64,000 nucleotides of DNA from Bos javanicus (lineage: Eukaryota > Chordata > Mammalia > Artiodactyla > Bovidae): contig NC_083897.1 of assembly GCF_032452875.1 (NCBI RefSeq), positions 12,444,854 to 12,508,853 of the forward strand, in the 5' to 3' direction. The notes beneath the pieces are model-generated. The model did not search any database, was not told the origin of the DNA, and worked only from the letters and a program-made list of their open reading frames with translations. The position numbers were made by a program, and so were the translations under genes. This document shows positions 32,651 to 44,869 of the stretch, piece after piece; the first letter of the stretch is position 1, and the number at the start of each line of letters is the position of its first letter.

Positions 32651-33120
32651 ATCAGATCAGATCAGATCAGTCGCTCAGTCTTGTCCGACTCTTTGCGACC
32701 CCATGAATCACAGCACGCCAGGCCTCCCTGTCCATCACCAACTCCCAGAGTTCACTCAGACTCACGTCCATCGAGTCAGTGATGCCATCCAGCCATCTCA
32801 TCCTCTGTCATCCCCTTCTCCTCCTGCCCCCAATCCCTCCCAGCATCAGGGTCTTTTCCAATGAATCAACTCTTCGCATGAGGTGACCAAAGTACTGGAG
32901 TTCAGCTTTAGCATCATTCCTTCCAAAGAAATCCCAGGGCTGATCTCCTTCAGAATGGACTGGTTGGATCTCCTTGCAGTCCAAGGGAGTCTCAAGAGTC
33001 TTCTCCAACACCACAGTTTAAAAGCATCAATTCTTTGGCGCTCAGCCTTCTTCACAGTCCAACTCTCACATCCATACATGACCACAGGAAAAACCATAGC
33101 CTTGACTAGATGAACCTTTG
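32651..33120 (-). mobile_element. BovB LINE 3' end with ATCAG-type tail
   Basis: Reverse-complement BovB 3' fragment. Its 3' tail on the + strand is a run of ATCAG units (32651-32670), instead of the TTCAG units seen at 2255 and 57542. It is close to the young copies; the complement around 32876 keeps CGA at the arginine codon that is a stop in the copies at 8019 and 28296. The 5' end is truncated at 33120. Confidence 0.93.
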
Positions 33121-33602
33121 AAGAACAAAAAAATAGTGTCAGCAAATGAATACAGAAAGTGCCATAATTAAGCCAGAGTACTTGATCTCAAATCCCCTAG
33201 CAAAAGCAACATCATGTTTTGCACTGTATCTTTTTGGAGGGGTCTGACTCATATCATTTGGTTTCTTCTTTGTTCACAATTCTTTGTTAAAACATGTTAC
33301 ATAAGATGACATAGTTCTCTTTATACTTCTTAAACCAGTAAGTCCTAGATTAATCCAGATGTTTACATATACCTCATTGCTCTATGGAAACAGAAACCCT
33401 TTTTTTTTCTGATTTACAAGATCCTCCCAAATCAAAACACTTCATACATCTACTCTTATTTCTGACCACCCTTACTAAGTCTTCATCCTAGCCTTTGTTC
33501 TTTATATATAGATCATGCCTCAGCTGAATCAGAACACATATGAAATGCAATTCTCTTGGTCTAGATTGTCTAATCCATTCCTTGCTCCTAAATTATATTC
33601 TG
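33121..33602. other. Unique DNA, nothing recognised
   Basis: No repeat or gene recognised. Confidence 0.45.
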
Positions 33603-33797
33603 AATGTGAAAGTGTTAGTAGCTCTTTGCGACTCCATGGACTGTAACCCTCCAAGCCCCTCTGTCCATGGGATTTCCCAGGCAACAATACTGGAGTGGGT
33701 AGCCTTTTCCTTCTCCAGATGATCTTCCCAACCCAGGGATCAAACCTGGGTCTTCTGCATACAGGCAGATTCTTTACCATCTAAGCCACCGGAGAAG
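33603..33797 (-). mobile_element. Bov-tA SINE
   Basis: Reverse complement: 3' part 'gctctttgcgactccatgga', head ending 'accatctaagccaccggaga'. Part of the BovB-derived segment is missing. Confidence 0.88.
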
Positions 33798-33811
33798 AGG
33801 GCAAACTATAG

Positions 33812-34017
33812 TTTGTGTGTGTTAGTTGCTCAGTTGTGCCCGAATCTTTGTGACCCCATGGACTGTAGCCCACCTCTAACCATAGGGTTCTCCAGGCAAG
33901 AATAGTGGAGTGGGTTGCCATTCCCTTCTCTTAGGGGGCGGGGATGTCTTCCTGACCCAGAGATCAAACCTGTGTCTCCTGTATTGTAGGCAGATTCTTT
34001 ACCATCTGAGTCACCTT
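33812..34017 (-). mobile_element. Bov-tA SINE
   Basis: Second minus-strand copy only ~15 bp after the previous one: 'ttagttgctcagttgtgccc' through a head ending 'ttaccatctgagtcacc'. The two copies differ, so this is two insertions and not a duplication. Confidence 0.9.
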
Positions 34018-34998
34018 CCACTATAGATTCCACCTTCACTCTGTCTGACAAATTCTCTGATTTTCTAAACTTTTTAAAATCAGAAAATTCTATTTTAAAT
34101 TGGTATTTTATGTGATAATTTAAATAATGCAATTATATTAGTTTCAGCATAGTCATAGTTCCTAATTGATTGCATTACATATTTTTACTAGACTATTCAT
34201 TGTTTCTTATGTATTTGTATTACATCCCCCAATAAGTGTAATTTTCTTGGGAAGAAAAACATGTTTTTTATGAAAAGTTGTTAATTATGTGGGAAAATGC
34301 TTATTATTTGGTGTTGAATGAAAACAAGCAGGATAAAAATTGTATATACAAGATGATCTCTACTACATAAAAAAGGGTAGAAAGAAGAGTAAAAACAAAT
34401 ATGCTAAAATAATGATAATATTTTCCTCTGGGTGGTGGAATTATAGGTGACTGCTGTTTTCTGCCTTAAACTTGCATACTTTAATTTTTCATATGAGTAT
34501 GTACTTTTATACTCAGGGGAATTGCTTAATGGAACACACATTTTAATTATTTATCCAAATTTTACTCCTGGTGCAGATGTGTTCAAGCAGACACTGGTGT
34601 TTCCTTTAACAGTAGCATCATAAACACCTTTGAATAATTCCTTCACTTTCTCTCAAATCATATTTATATTGAGAATCACATGTTTCTTATGCATATACTC
34701 AAACCTCAAATTAACCATGTATATGGTTAGGATGCTTATATTTTTAGTGAGAAATAAACCTGAACAGAAGTGTTTCAACAAAATAGGATATTAATTGACT
34801 CAGAGAACAGAAATATCAAAAGTATGCCTGACTTCAGATAGAAGTTGATCCAGAAATTCAAGACATTATCCGAGTTCCAGCTCTATTGTCATTCACATCT
34901 CTTTCTATCTTCCTCAGCCTTCACACTTTGGCCTCAGGCTATCTCTCCTCATAGTATCAAAACAGCTATAGTAATTCCAAACCATGCATTCTCAGAGT
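34018..34998. other. Mostly unique DNA with one probable ancient repeat
   Basis: 34265-34520 ('gtgggaaaatgcttattatt', 'cctctgggtggtggaattat') reads like a mammal-wide dispersed repeat whose family I cannot name. Nothing else recognised. Confidence 0.4.
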
Positions 34999-35006
34999 AA
35001 TAAACC

Positions 35007-35217
35007 TCAGGAAAGTGAAAGTGAAAATGAAAGTTGCTCAGTCATGTCCAATTCTTTGCAACCCCATAGACTTACACAGTCCATGGAATTCTCCAGGCCA
35101 GGATACTGGAATAGGTAGCCGTTCCTTTCTCCAGAAGATCTTCTCAACCCAGGGATTGAAACCAGGTCTCCCACATTGCACGCAGATTCTTTACCCGTTG
35201 AGCCACCAGAGAAGCCC
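35007..35217 (-). mobile_element. Bov-tA SINE, 8-bp TSD
   Basis: Reverse complement with GAAAGTGAAAGTG-type 3' tail at the left and a head ending 'gagccaccagagaagccc'. TSD AATAAACC at 34999-35006 and 35218-35225. Confidence 0.92.
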
Positions 35218-35473
35218 AATAAACCATGTAGAGAAGAGAAAATCATTGACCCAAATTCTCAAGAAACCTCCTGAGGTTTGTTATGGCTGGACTGGATCAC
35301 ATCATGTGTCTACACAAGACTCATTTATTAAGTGAATGCTGTACACTGATTGGTTTAGGCTAATCTGGACCCATCTGAAGCTAGATGTAGAATCAATTGC
35401 ATGTAAATCATGTGGTTGAGAAGATGGCAGAGCTAAAGAAAAGATAAATGTTAGAAGAAATTCAGAATACAAA

Positions 35474-35692
35474 GGGCCCTTGAACATATGTGAGGGTTAG
35501 GGGCGCTGACCCTCGGCACAGTCAAACTTTTATGCATCACTTGTGTTGGCCTTCCATATACATGGATCCTCCATATTGGTGGTTCTGCATCCAACTATGG
35601 TGTAGCGCTATAGTATTCACTACCGAAAAGAAATCAACATAAAAGTGAATCTGTGGAGTTCAAAATCTTGTTGTTCAAGGGTCAAACACACT
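35474..35692. mobile_element. Tigger-like (TcMar) DNA transposon remnant
   Basis: Ends form inverted repeats around 'gggcccttgaaca' (35472) and 'tgttcaagggtcaa' (35672). Between them are 'aggggcgctgaccctcggca' and 'catccaactatggtgtag', typical of a short non-autonomous Tigger/pogo-type element. No transposase. Confidence 0.6.
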
Positions 35693-38600
35693 GTTATATG
35701 CAAGAGGAGGGAATCTGCTCAATAGCCAAACAAACACCAAAACTAAGCCAATTTTTTTAAGCATTCAATAATTTTTTTCTCTCTCTTGATGGACATTTTT
35801 GCACTTGTAGTATTGGCAGAAACAATTTTAAAAGTGAAATCTTCTTAGTTCCACAGAGAGCACATAGAGCAAATTATTCATGTCATATACTGAACTATCA
35901 TAGATTCTGCTGCTTTATTCTTTACCAACTAAATCTACTGTTTGACTGAGAACCATCATTTACGTCACCCTTTTCTATACATCTCAAGCAACAGCTGGAT
36001 GATATGGGGTTTTAACACTTAAAACAATTTTTCATGAAAGATAATTAACACTGGTGACTATACAATTCATTAGTTGAGGACTTTCTCACGTGCCCTGTGG
36101 TGCGTGCCATTTAAATTTTGCCTTAATAAGATTTTAAAAATCACTAAAAGCAAACACTTTTTGGATGACTCATGCATAATATCCAAAACTGTGAATGTTT
36201 TAATCATCTACAGTATTTTGGATTAAATCACATAGAATTGCCAATATTTGACTCTTCTTGACCTGCAATGGAGGTAATTTTATATGGCTCAGCATAAATA
36301 CACATATATGCACACATATATACACATTCATCCTGATAACTAAGAACAGTCATATAGTTTGGAAAACTATAAATGCCCATTTGATCATTTGATTACTTCA
36401 TATTTTATGCTATGACTAATGGGAAAGGCAAAAAAAATACGTGTTTATACAAATACAGATGAAATAATACAATGCAATCCTTTTTGTAAAAAAGTGCTTG
36501 ATGCACAAAATTTACTGTTTTTCTCCTTGGTGTTATTGTCTTCTAAATTCAAATCCGCCAAAGCACTTCTTGTGGTTTCTTTTCGATACACCCACTGAGT
36601 GACCCGAAATAACCTCTACTAACACCCTCAATTTCCTTCCCTGTCAAAGCAGATAGGCAAGCAGCAGCTGATGACTGGGTGACTCGATGACCCCAACAGC
36701 AGAATGACAAATCTAGTTTTCTGAGAATGGGTAAGCTGACTGAAACGAATCATTCATATCTGTCCACTAGAAACAAACAGAAAATACCAACACATATCCA
36801 AAAACTATTCAGCTACTAATGATCTACACAGAATTTGACCTCAGTGAGAAAGATATACTCCACCAAGTATTTTTTAATATATTTTGTCAGAGAAAATATT
36901 AAAGCAGAAATCTTTAAAGACTCTTTATCTGTTTTTTCTTTGAGGTGATCTAGTATCTCCCAGCCCTTATTGTTCTTTAGAATGGAGGCCAAGTAGCAGT
37001 AAGTAAGAACAAAAGAATTACCTTGCAAAATTGTTTCATGAGTACTGCAATCAAATGATACAGGTAAAATCTAGTATTTTCTTTCCTCTTTCAAGATCTC
37101 AAACAGCCACAAATTTTAGTTAGCTGCCTTGCTTTCACAGCAGTCCGAAAGAACAAGATCTTCTTTGAATTGTTACCATGATGAGGCCTCCTCTTAGAGT
37201 GAAAGTAGACATCAGAGGAGTACTGTAGTGAGGACAGATACTAACTCGGATATATCATCTTGGGAACCATTGCTAACCACATGATGCCTGCTAATACTGT
37301 AGGAATAGGCAATGCAGAATTACCCATCCAATTCAAAGAGTGTTTAAAGATGATTATGTAGACTGTGATCGTTTGTCACAGTGAAAATACTTCATACTCC
37401 ACTTCTATGTGGAGTTCCACATAGAAGTTCCACATTCTCTCTGCTATTACCCAAATAATCTAGATAGCATATTTAGCAGCCTAGACATTATCTAGAGAGA
37501 TGATAGTAGACACCATGAATGCAACACTCATTCAGTTTAAATGATATTTGAACCAAGGCAGAGCTGAGGCTGGCCTTGGTTCATTAAGAAATGAACCTGA
37601 ATCATTATGAACTATTCAGAGCAAGAGTGTAAAGGACTAATGACTATTCTCTTTTGCTTTCTTGGGGAAAAAAAAAACACACAGAAAGTCTATGACAAAA
37701 ATTAAGCTTCATTATAATTATAGGATGTTTGAAAATTACTTCCTCTGATTAGAGACCAGACTCTTTAAGAAACTGTTGCCTAATCAGATTTTTTATAACC
37801 CCAAGTATTATACAGTTCAAAAGCTGACTGATGCAAAGACCATTGGGTGATTTTCAACATCCATAAGCTAGAGGTAAAGATGCAAACATATGAAGGAAAT
37901 TTCATAGGAAGGATTTTATTCTACTTTACTAAAACAAATAGGAAAACTTCTGATTGAAAAGACAGTAAATATCTCACTTGTAATAGAATAAATCTCTAGA
38001 TCACAGAACCTCTCTCCTTAAATGAACAAATAAATGAGCAAAAGAAATTCCAGAGCATCATCCATATTAATTAAATAATAAAAACTTATTATAATATTAA
38101 CTTTGAAAAGTGATAGCCAAAGAAAGAAACAAAATATTATAGTGGGGTTCTTTGTGTTCTTACAAATTTCATTCTGAGGAAAGGCCGCAGATCAACAGAT
38201 TCAGAGTATGAACAAACTTCATATCTGGACAAAAGTAAACTGACAAATCCCAGGGAAAAACTGTAAGATCTTTAAGAGTAGGAGTCCATACTTAGAATCA
38301 TCAAGAATTAACCAAAGGCAAGAAAACAGTGACATTTTTCAGGGTTCCATAACAAATTATAGAACTCATCTAAAATTTCTAGCCCATATTCCCATAGAGG
38401 AATACAATATATTCTCCAAGTTGGTGGGCTGAGTCCAGATATATGACCTCTTAAACAACTGTTGAAGAAACAGCAGAATCCATGCCATCCAAACAAAGTT
38501 ATATCTGTGAGCAGTGAAGTTCTTCCTTCCACCTACCCCAACATTCTTTGCCACATTTCTCAAAATATACTTGGGATATAAAGAACAATAGGATTCAAAT

Positions 38601-38755
38601 ATAATATTAAGTAAAGGACATTTCATCTAAAATGAAACACCTGAATAGAGTTCACACATGGTAAGAATGACCAATAGGCAATATGAAAGGAACTGCATGG
38701 TCACAAACTCATTAAAAATAATAAATGAGAATAATATAGCAAGTGTAGCAGACAG
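35693..38755. other. Three kilobases of repeat-poor unique DNA
   Basis: The longest stretch without a recognised repeat. It contains a perfect short hairpin (37401-37428) but no gene I can support; open frames at 36816-37028, 38308-38532 and 38366-38626 have no domains, and the last two overlap in different frames. Confidence 0.45.
37401..37428. repeat. Perfect 12-bp inverted repeat, 4-nt loop
   Basis: Arms ACTTCTATGTGG (37401-37412) and CCACATAGAAGT (37417-37428) around loop AGTT. It could fold as a hairpin; no poly-U or promoter context supports a function. Confidence 0.9.
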
Positions 38756-38912
38756 TCTTCCTGCTCCTCCTGCTGCTGCTGCAGCTGCTGCTGCTAAGCC
38801 GCTTCAGTCGTGTCCAACTCTGTGTGACCCGATGGACAGCAGCCCACCAGGCTCCGCCATCCCTGGGATTCTCCAGGCAAGAACACTGGAGTGGGCTGCC
38901 ATTTCCTTCTCC
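38756..38912 (-). mobile_element. Bov-A SINE, single monomer, CTG-rich tail
   Basis: One minus-strand Bov-A unit ('gcttcagtcgtgtccaactc' to 'ctgccatttccttctcc') whose 3' tail is a CTG/CTC-rich run at 38760-38796. Same family as the copy at 39041, but only one monomer. Confidence 0.88.
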
Positions 38913-39040
38913 ATCTAGACCACCTCAAATCCTTTCTTACATGTTTTTTTGTGTGTCCTTTTCTTTGAGGTGAATTTGTTTCTAAAAACTTTCATCAAAG
39001 GCTCTTTTACAGAGGTCTGCCCTTCAGGCTATTAGATTCT

Positions 39041-39321
39041 GCTGCTGCTGCTGCTGCTGCTAAGTCACCTTAGTCGTGTCCGACTCTGTGTGACCCCAGA
39101 GACGGCAGCCCACCAGGCTCCCCCGTCCCTGGGATTCTCCAGGCAAGAACACTGGAGTGGGTTGCCATTTCCTTCTCCAATGCATGAAAGTGAAAAGTGA
39201 AAGTGAAGTCGCTCAGTCGTGTCTGACTCCTAGCGACCCCATGGACCGCAGCCCACCAGGCTCCCCCGTCCCTGGGATTCTCCAGGCAAGAACACTGGAG
39301 TGGGTTGCCATTTCCTTCTCC
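39041..39321 (-). mobile_element. Bov-A2 SINE with (CTG)n tail, 10-bp TSD
   Basis: Two Bov-A monomers in reverse complement, with seven CTG triplets as the 3' tail (39041-39060). TSD ATTAGATTCT at 39031-39040 and 39322-39331, perfect. Little diverged, so young. Confidence 0.95.
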
Positions 39322-39331
39322 ATTAGATTCT

Positions 39332-39807
39332 ACTTTGCCTATATTCCAGCAGAAATGGAAGCTCTCAAGAATGTATTGATCTCTTTCCCTCTACCTCAAT
39401 CAATCTGGGATTAGTCAATGGCTGATAGGTGAAAAGAGTATGAAAGCTGTTCTTGAGTTGGTTTGAGGGAACTTTGAGCTGTAATTTACATTTTAGAATC
39501 TCTCTACATAAGCTGAATCTACCTTCTGTAAGTCTTTGCCTAAGACACATCAATGCATGGCTTCTCACTGTCCTTTTCTTGCTTCTCCTGGAATTTCCCC
39601 GGACAGTACTTTCTACTTTAAAAAATTACTTACCTAGGAATCTTCCCTCTCAGGGGCTGTTTCTGAAGAACCCAATTTAACACATGGAAAAAGGAGTGAA
39701 TAATCCAATGTGAAAAAACAGACATCTTCAAATGAAGGGAAGAAAATACCTTACCTTTTGTGTACTTCGTGCAATGAAATAATTTAATAAAAATGCAATT
39801 TCAGTGG
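39332..39807. other. Unique DNA, nothing recognised
   Basis: No repeat or gene recognised. Confidence 0.45.
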
Positions 39808-39823
39808 AATAATGTCCCAGAGA

Positions 39824-40625
39824 ACAAACCGGAATCAAGATTGCAGGGAGAAATATCAATAACCTCAGATATGCAGATGACACCACCTTTATGGCAGAAA
39901 GCAAAGAGGAACTAAAGAGCCTCTTGATGAAAGTGAAAGAGGAGAGTGAAAAAGTTGGCTTAAAACTCAACATTCAGAAATCTAAGGTCATAGCATCCAA
40001 TCCCATCACTTCATGGCAAATAGATGAGGAAACAATGGAAACAGTGACAGACTTTACCTTCTTGGGCTCTAAAATCACTGTAGATGGCGACTGCAGCCAT
40101 GAAATTAAAACACACTCCTTGGAAGAAAAGCTATGAGAAACCTAGACAGCATATTGAAAAGCAGAGACATTAATTTATCGACAAAGGTCGGTCTAGTTAA
40201 AGCTATGGTTTTTCCAGTAGTCATGTATGAATGTGAGAGTTGGACCCCAAAGAAAGCTGACCACCAAAGAACTGATGTTTTTGAACTGTGGTGTTGGAGA
40301 AGACTCTTGAGAGTCCCTTGGACAGCAAGAAGATCAAACCTAAGGGAAATCAGTCCTGAATATTCGTTAGAAGGACTGATGTTGAAACTGCAATACTTTG
40401 GCCACCGATGTGAAAGACTGACTCATTGGAAAAGACTCTGATGCTGGGAAAGATTGAAGGCAGGAAGAGAAGATGATGACAGAGGATGAGATAGTTGAAT
40501 GGCATAACTGACTCGATGGACATGAGTTTGAGTAAGCTCCAGGAGTTGCTGATGGACAGGGAAGCCTGGCGTGCTGCAGTCCATGGGGTCGCAAAGAGTT
40601 GGACACGACTGAGCAACTGAACTGA
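39824..40625 (+). mobile_element. BovB LINE, 5'-truncated, 16-bp TSD
   Basis: Runs from just before the catalytic box (NNLRYADDTT near 39867-39890) to the 3' end. Frame pieces are 39891-40136 and 40133-40441; a ~3-codon gap near 40110 shifts the frame. The perfect 16-bp TSD AATAATGTCCCAGAGA at 39808-39823 and 40626-40641 fixes both ends. Inactive. Confidence 0.95.
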
Positions 40626-40641
40626 AATAATGTCCCAGAGA

Positions 40642-41890
40642 TGAGAAAATTAAGACACCACATTGAAATGACAACTGAGATAACAAACCAAACCAATGAT
40701 CAAAACAATACCATTATAGAACTAATAAACATTTAATACTCACAAAACAGATGAATTACTGAAAAAAAGAAAGTACCTCAAGTAATCACAGGGAATCCAG
40801 TAGAAAAAGATAATAAAACAATTAGAGATAAGATTTGAGGTGTGTGCATATATGTGTGCATCAGGCAAAGACAATCCAATCAGGGATCCAAATGTGTTTA
40901 TGTGTGTGTATAATAATATATTGCATACATATTCATAATATACATATGAAGCTTTACAAGAATATTTCTCTGAAAAAAGAACTGACTCTGTAGAAGAAGA
41001 TAACACATGTTCCCCAAAATATATTGATACAGAAATTGATAGACGCAAATCAATGAACAATCTGATTAAATCATTGAGTTTCAATGTTAATAAAAGAAAT
41101 AACATGCATAGGCATTAAACAGACTATGTATAAGAGGAAAGAGTTGGCTGATATCAGAATTCTCCACAGATAGTAAAACAATATCTATCAAGTTCTGTTT
41201 GAAGTAATGAGTGATCCAAATACAATCTAGGCAAGATGTCCTTCAGAACAAAGGCTGAAGAATATCTGTAGCAAGCAAGAACATCAGAGACTACAGCAAG
41301 TCTAGTTATCCATGAAAAAATTACCTGATGATAAAATCTGGTTAAATAAAGATAGATAAGATTAATTATTTCAGAAATGTAGACACTGTGGTAAAAACAC
41401 TGATGATGAAAATCTAAGTAAAACACAGAACTAAGGCAAAAATACTAATGGAATTATAGTTATAAAGTTAATTTTTTAAGGATATTTGAGTTTAGAAAGC
41501 TTGGTTGAATCATATAGTCACAAAAATCAAGGTACTAAATTTGTTTGGGAGCAGGTTATGAACAAAATCCCTTCCATAATGACTGATGCTGAAAACGTTT
41601 AAAAATCACAATAGTAACATTATGGTGCTCTCACACTTATATAGTCAGCAATAAATCATTTTGCAAATATTTATTCCTTCCTTAATTTATTGAATGCCAT
41701 AGGTGAGCTTATCATCCAGTATAGGTAAGAATTCCAAAAAAAAAAAAAAAAACACTACACTATTTATGCTACCTGAGCCCTTATTTCCAACTGAGTATGT
41801 AGAATTTCAATAAATATTGGTTTATTCTCCCTCCATCACTTCCTCCTCTATTTCCTTGGGGAAAAAACTTTACTTTAATCTTTATTTTGT
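40642..41890. other. Unique AT-rich DNA
   Basis: No repeat recognised apart from a poly-A at 41737-41754. Minus-strand frames at 40740-41105 (121 residues) and 41154-41426 have no recognisable domain and look like AT-rich chance frames. Confidence 0.45.
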
Positions 41891-41892
41891 AT

Positions 41893-42062
41893 CCAAAATT
41901 TCAATAGGCTCCTTTCTATATATTATCTCCTTTAATATGCACAGTAATCCTACAATTTACAGATAAAATAGAGGCTCAGAGAGGTTTAAATGAGGAAGAG
42001 CCAGGAAGCTAGATTTAAATCCAATTCTTTCTATATGAAACAGTCTGTCTTCTTTGAAGCTT
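41893..42062 (-). mobile_element. MIR SINE remnant
   Basis: Reverse-complement MIR: 'cctttaatatgcacagtaat', 'agataaaatagaggctcaga', 'gaagctagatttaaatccaa'. Confidence 0.7.
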
Positions 42063-42397
42063 CTGGTATTAAGCTATGAATATGAAGACCCTATTTTAAG
42101 TGCTTTAACTACCTGTCTTCTATCAATTTCCCAGTGTCCCTAAGCATTAAATTCTCTAAATCTAGTTTCTTGTACATGCAATGTGACCCTTGCATTGCTG
42201 AAGTGTACCAGAGATGTCAATAGAGCTATGGAGAACTACAGAAAAAGGAAGACAGAATGAGAAGGCCACAGATTATTATATCAAGTCAACTGTGCACCTT
42301 TGCTCTCTCCTTCTGACTCCAACTTTAGATTCTATGATGGCAAAATTGACAAAATAGGGAGAAACGTAGGAAGTAAGGTCCTACGTGTGTGCTTGTG

Positions 42398-42431
<34 letters not shown>

Positions 42432-43829
42432 TGCATGTATTTTTCAGGCAGAGAATAATTTAATGTACTTTTCCATATGGTTGTATCTTTTTAAATCAAG
42501 ATTTTCTTTAATAATCACGAAGTGGGAGGTGTTCTGATTAAATAGGCTATCCTTGTCAATTATATGTCACAAATCCCAGCACCCAGATTTCTCAGGATTG
42601 CTTCTAATGTGGCCATGAAACCTATCATCCAAGAAGCAGCCATCAGCTGCTTTTTCTCTCACTGAAAATTCAGAATTGAGAAAAGGTGATACAGAAAAAG
42701 AGAAATGCAGATGTACTTAAGCTGAAGCCAGGGAAGAAAAAAAGTCATTCTGCTCTAATTAACTCTTTCTTACCCCATCAGAACTGAGAAGAGTATTTTT
42801 CTAGCCTTCATGCCTAACTGAGGCTTGAGAAGGTGACACAAGACTATTTACTACCTCTAGAGAAGAAAGAGCCATGATGAGAACATTACAGCCCGATATC
42901 GTAACCCAGGAAATAGACCATAGACTGCAGTTAAAAGTCCAGAGGAGACTGGTGTTTGAAATTCAATCGGTTGAGTCCAAAACATTTTCTGTCATATTTT
43001 CCCCATTCTCCAATTTATCACAAGCATGGCATAAGTCAACAGAACACACCTCAACCTCACTTTTGCCTGCAAAGTATCATGGCAAAGTAAATGTATCTAT
43101 ATAGTGTTCCATTCTCGGGAACACCACTAGAAGGTTGATTTGTTCTAAAATATAATTTCTGCCACTCCCCTACCCCAATATGCCTTGATGTCTGCAATTA
43201 ATACCATCCAAAGCAACATTTAACAGCCTCTTGAGTCAAGCGCATTTCCTCCAGGTTGACATTATTTTACCTGAGATGGGTGACAACCTATTTAGCTAAC
43301 TTAATTGTAGAAATTAATTTATCTACTACATGGTAGAGAGTAAAAACCCAGGAGACTATTTTGTCTGTGAGAAAATTAGGCTAAGAGAATGCCTAAAGTA
43401 TGGAACCCTGTCAAGGCCTAGTGAGACACCACAAGGAGATTTTTGGATTTTAGGAATCAGCATGAGAACCCTGGGCTACTAGCAGGACGGGAAGGAGAAG
43501 AGGATGAGAAGGAGAAGGGAAACTCCAGCTAGTAATAAAGAAGGCAATGAAAAGTTTATCTGTTTGTCTTATCTGTACAGTACAGTAAGAAAGGTACATA
43601 AGGATTGCAAAGATGTAGAAATTCTTGGTGTATGGTAAGTGTAGAAAAGGTGAAGAACTGAAAAGGTGCTAGGACAACTCTAACATAGTTTTAGTCAGAT
43701 GTAACCTACAGCTGTAGGTTAAATGAATATGTTTCATTTAATCTATGGTGAGTAGGTTAAATGAATATGCTTCCCAGGAGTTCCATGCTTCTGGAGTCAT
43801 TGTAAATCCATCTAAAGAAGCATAACTAG
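42063..43829. other. Unique DNA with a (GT)n tract
   Basis: No gene or dispersed repeat recognised. The frame at 42874-43104 is 76 codons without a recognisable domain. Confidence 0.45.
42400..42430. repeat. (GT)n microsatellite
   Basis: Fifteen uninterrupted GT dinucleotides. Confidence 0.97.
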
Positions 43830-44860
43830 TTTCTGGTCTTACATGTAGGTCTTTAATCCATTTTGAGTTTAACCTTTTGTATCGTGGCTCAACTGGTAAA
43901 GAACCTGCCTGCCCATGCAAGAAATCCAAGAGATGCCAGTTTGATCCCTGGGTCAGGAAGATCCCGTGGAGAAGAAAATGGTAATCCACTCCAGTATTCT
44001 TGCCTAGAAAATTCCATGGAAAGAAGAGCCTGGTGGGCTACAGTCCATGGAGTCACAAATAGTTGGATATGACTGAGCATGCACCTCATACTCACATGGT
44101 ATTAGGAAGTGTTCTAATTTAATTCTTTTATGTGTAACTGTTCACTTTTCCCAGCACCACTTGTTGAAGAGACTGTCTTTTCTCTATTGTATATTTTTGC
44201 CCCCTTTGTCAAAGATAAGCTGCTCATAGGTGCACAGGTTTACCTCTGGGCTTTCTATCTTGTTCTATCAGTCTATATTTCTGTTTTTGTGCTCATACCA
44301 TAGCATTTTCAGGACTGCTGCTTTGTAGTATAGTCTGAAGTCAGGAAGGTTGATTTTTCCAGCTTTGTTTTTCTTTTGCAAGATTGCTTTGAAAAATATT
44401 ATGAAATCTTTTGCTCTACTTCTGTGAAAAATACAATTGGTAGTTAGATAGGGATTGCTCTGAATCTGTAGTTTGCTTTGAGTAATATAGCCATTTTCAC
44501 AGTATTGATTCTTCTAGTCCAAGAACCCGATATATCTCTCAACATGTTTGTGTATCTTTGATTTCTTTAATCAGTGTCTTATAGCTTTCTGCACATAGGT
44601 CTTTTGTTTCTTAAGGTAGGTATTTCCAGGTATTTTATTATTTTTGTTGCAAGGATAAATGGGACTGTTTCTATAACTTCTCTTTCTGATTTTTCATTGT
44701 TAGTATATAGGAATGCAAGCAATTTTTGTGTTTTAATTTTATATCCCATGACATTACTATATTCATTGATTAGCTCTAGTAATTCTCTGGTGGCATCTTT
44801 GGGAGTTTATACATATAGTATCATGTCATCTACAAACAGTGAGACTCCTCCAATTAAAAA
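43830..44860 (-). mobile_element. Old L1 ORF2 fragment, minus strand, split by Bov-tA
   Basis: Reverse-complement L1 ORF2 from just after the reverse transcriptase catalytic region (right, near 44855) to the C-terminal third (left). Marker phrases are 'ttaatccattttgagtttaa', 'cccagcaccacttgttgaag', 'tttgtcaaagataagctgct', 'tcaggaaggttgatttttcc'. A Bov-tA lies inside at 43880-44098. The L1 is more diverged than the 10.3-kb and 57.9-kb copies and is broken by stops. Confidence 0.85.
43880..44098 (+). mobile_element. Bov-tA SINE nested in L1
   Basis: Head 'cgtggctcaactggtaaaga', 3' part ending 'atgactgagcatgcacctca'. The host L1 is recognisable on both sides. Confidence 0.9.
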
Positions 44861-44869
44861 AAATTAAAA

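Noticed and set aside
33603..34017. Tandem duplication of one Bov-tA
   Set aside because: The two neighbouring copies differ substantially and have different deletions, so two insertions are more likely.
37401..37428. Rho-independent terminator or microRNA hairpin
   Set aside because: Only 12 bp of stem and a 4-nt loop, no U-run, and no evidence of transcription; eukaryotic context.
40740..41105. 121-codon minus-strand frame as a membrane protein gene
   Set aside because: Hydrophobic composition follows from AT-rich DNA; no signal, family or neighbouring exon supports it.
43550..43760. Repeated 'ggttaaatgaatatg' near 43700-43770 as a functional direct repeat
   Set aside because: Short, AT-rich and local; simple slippage explains it.
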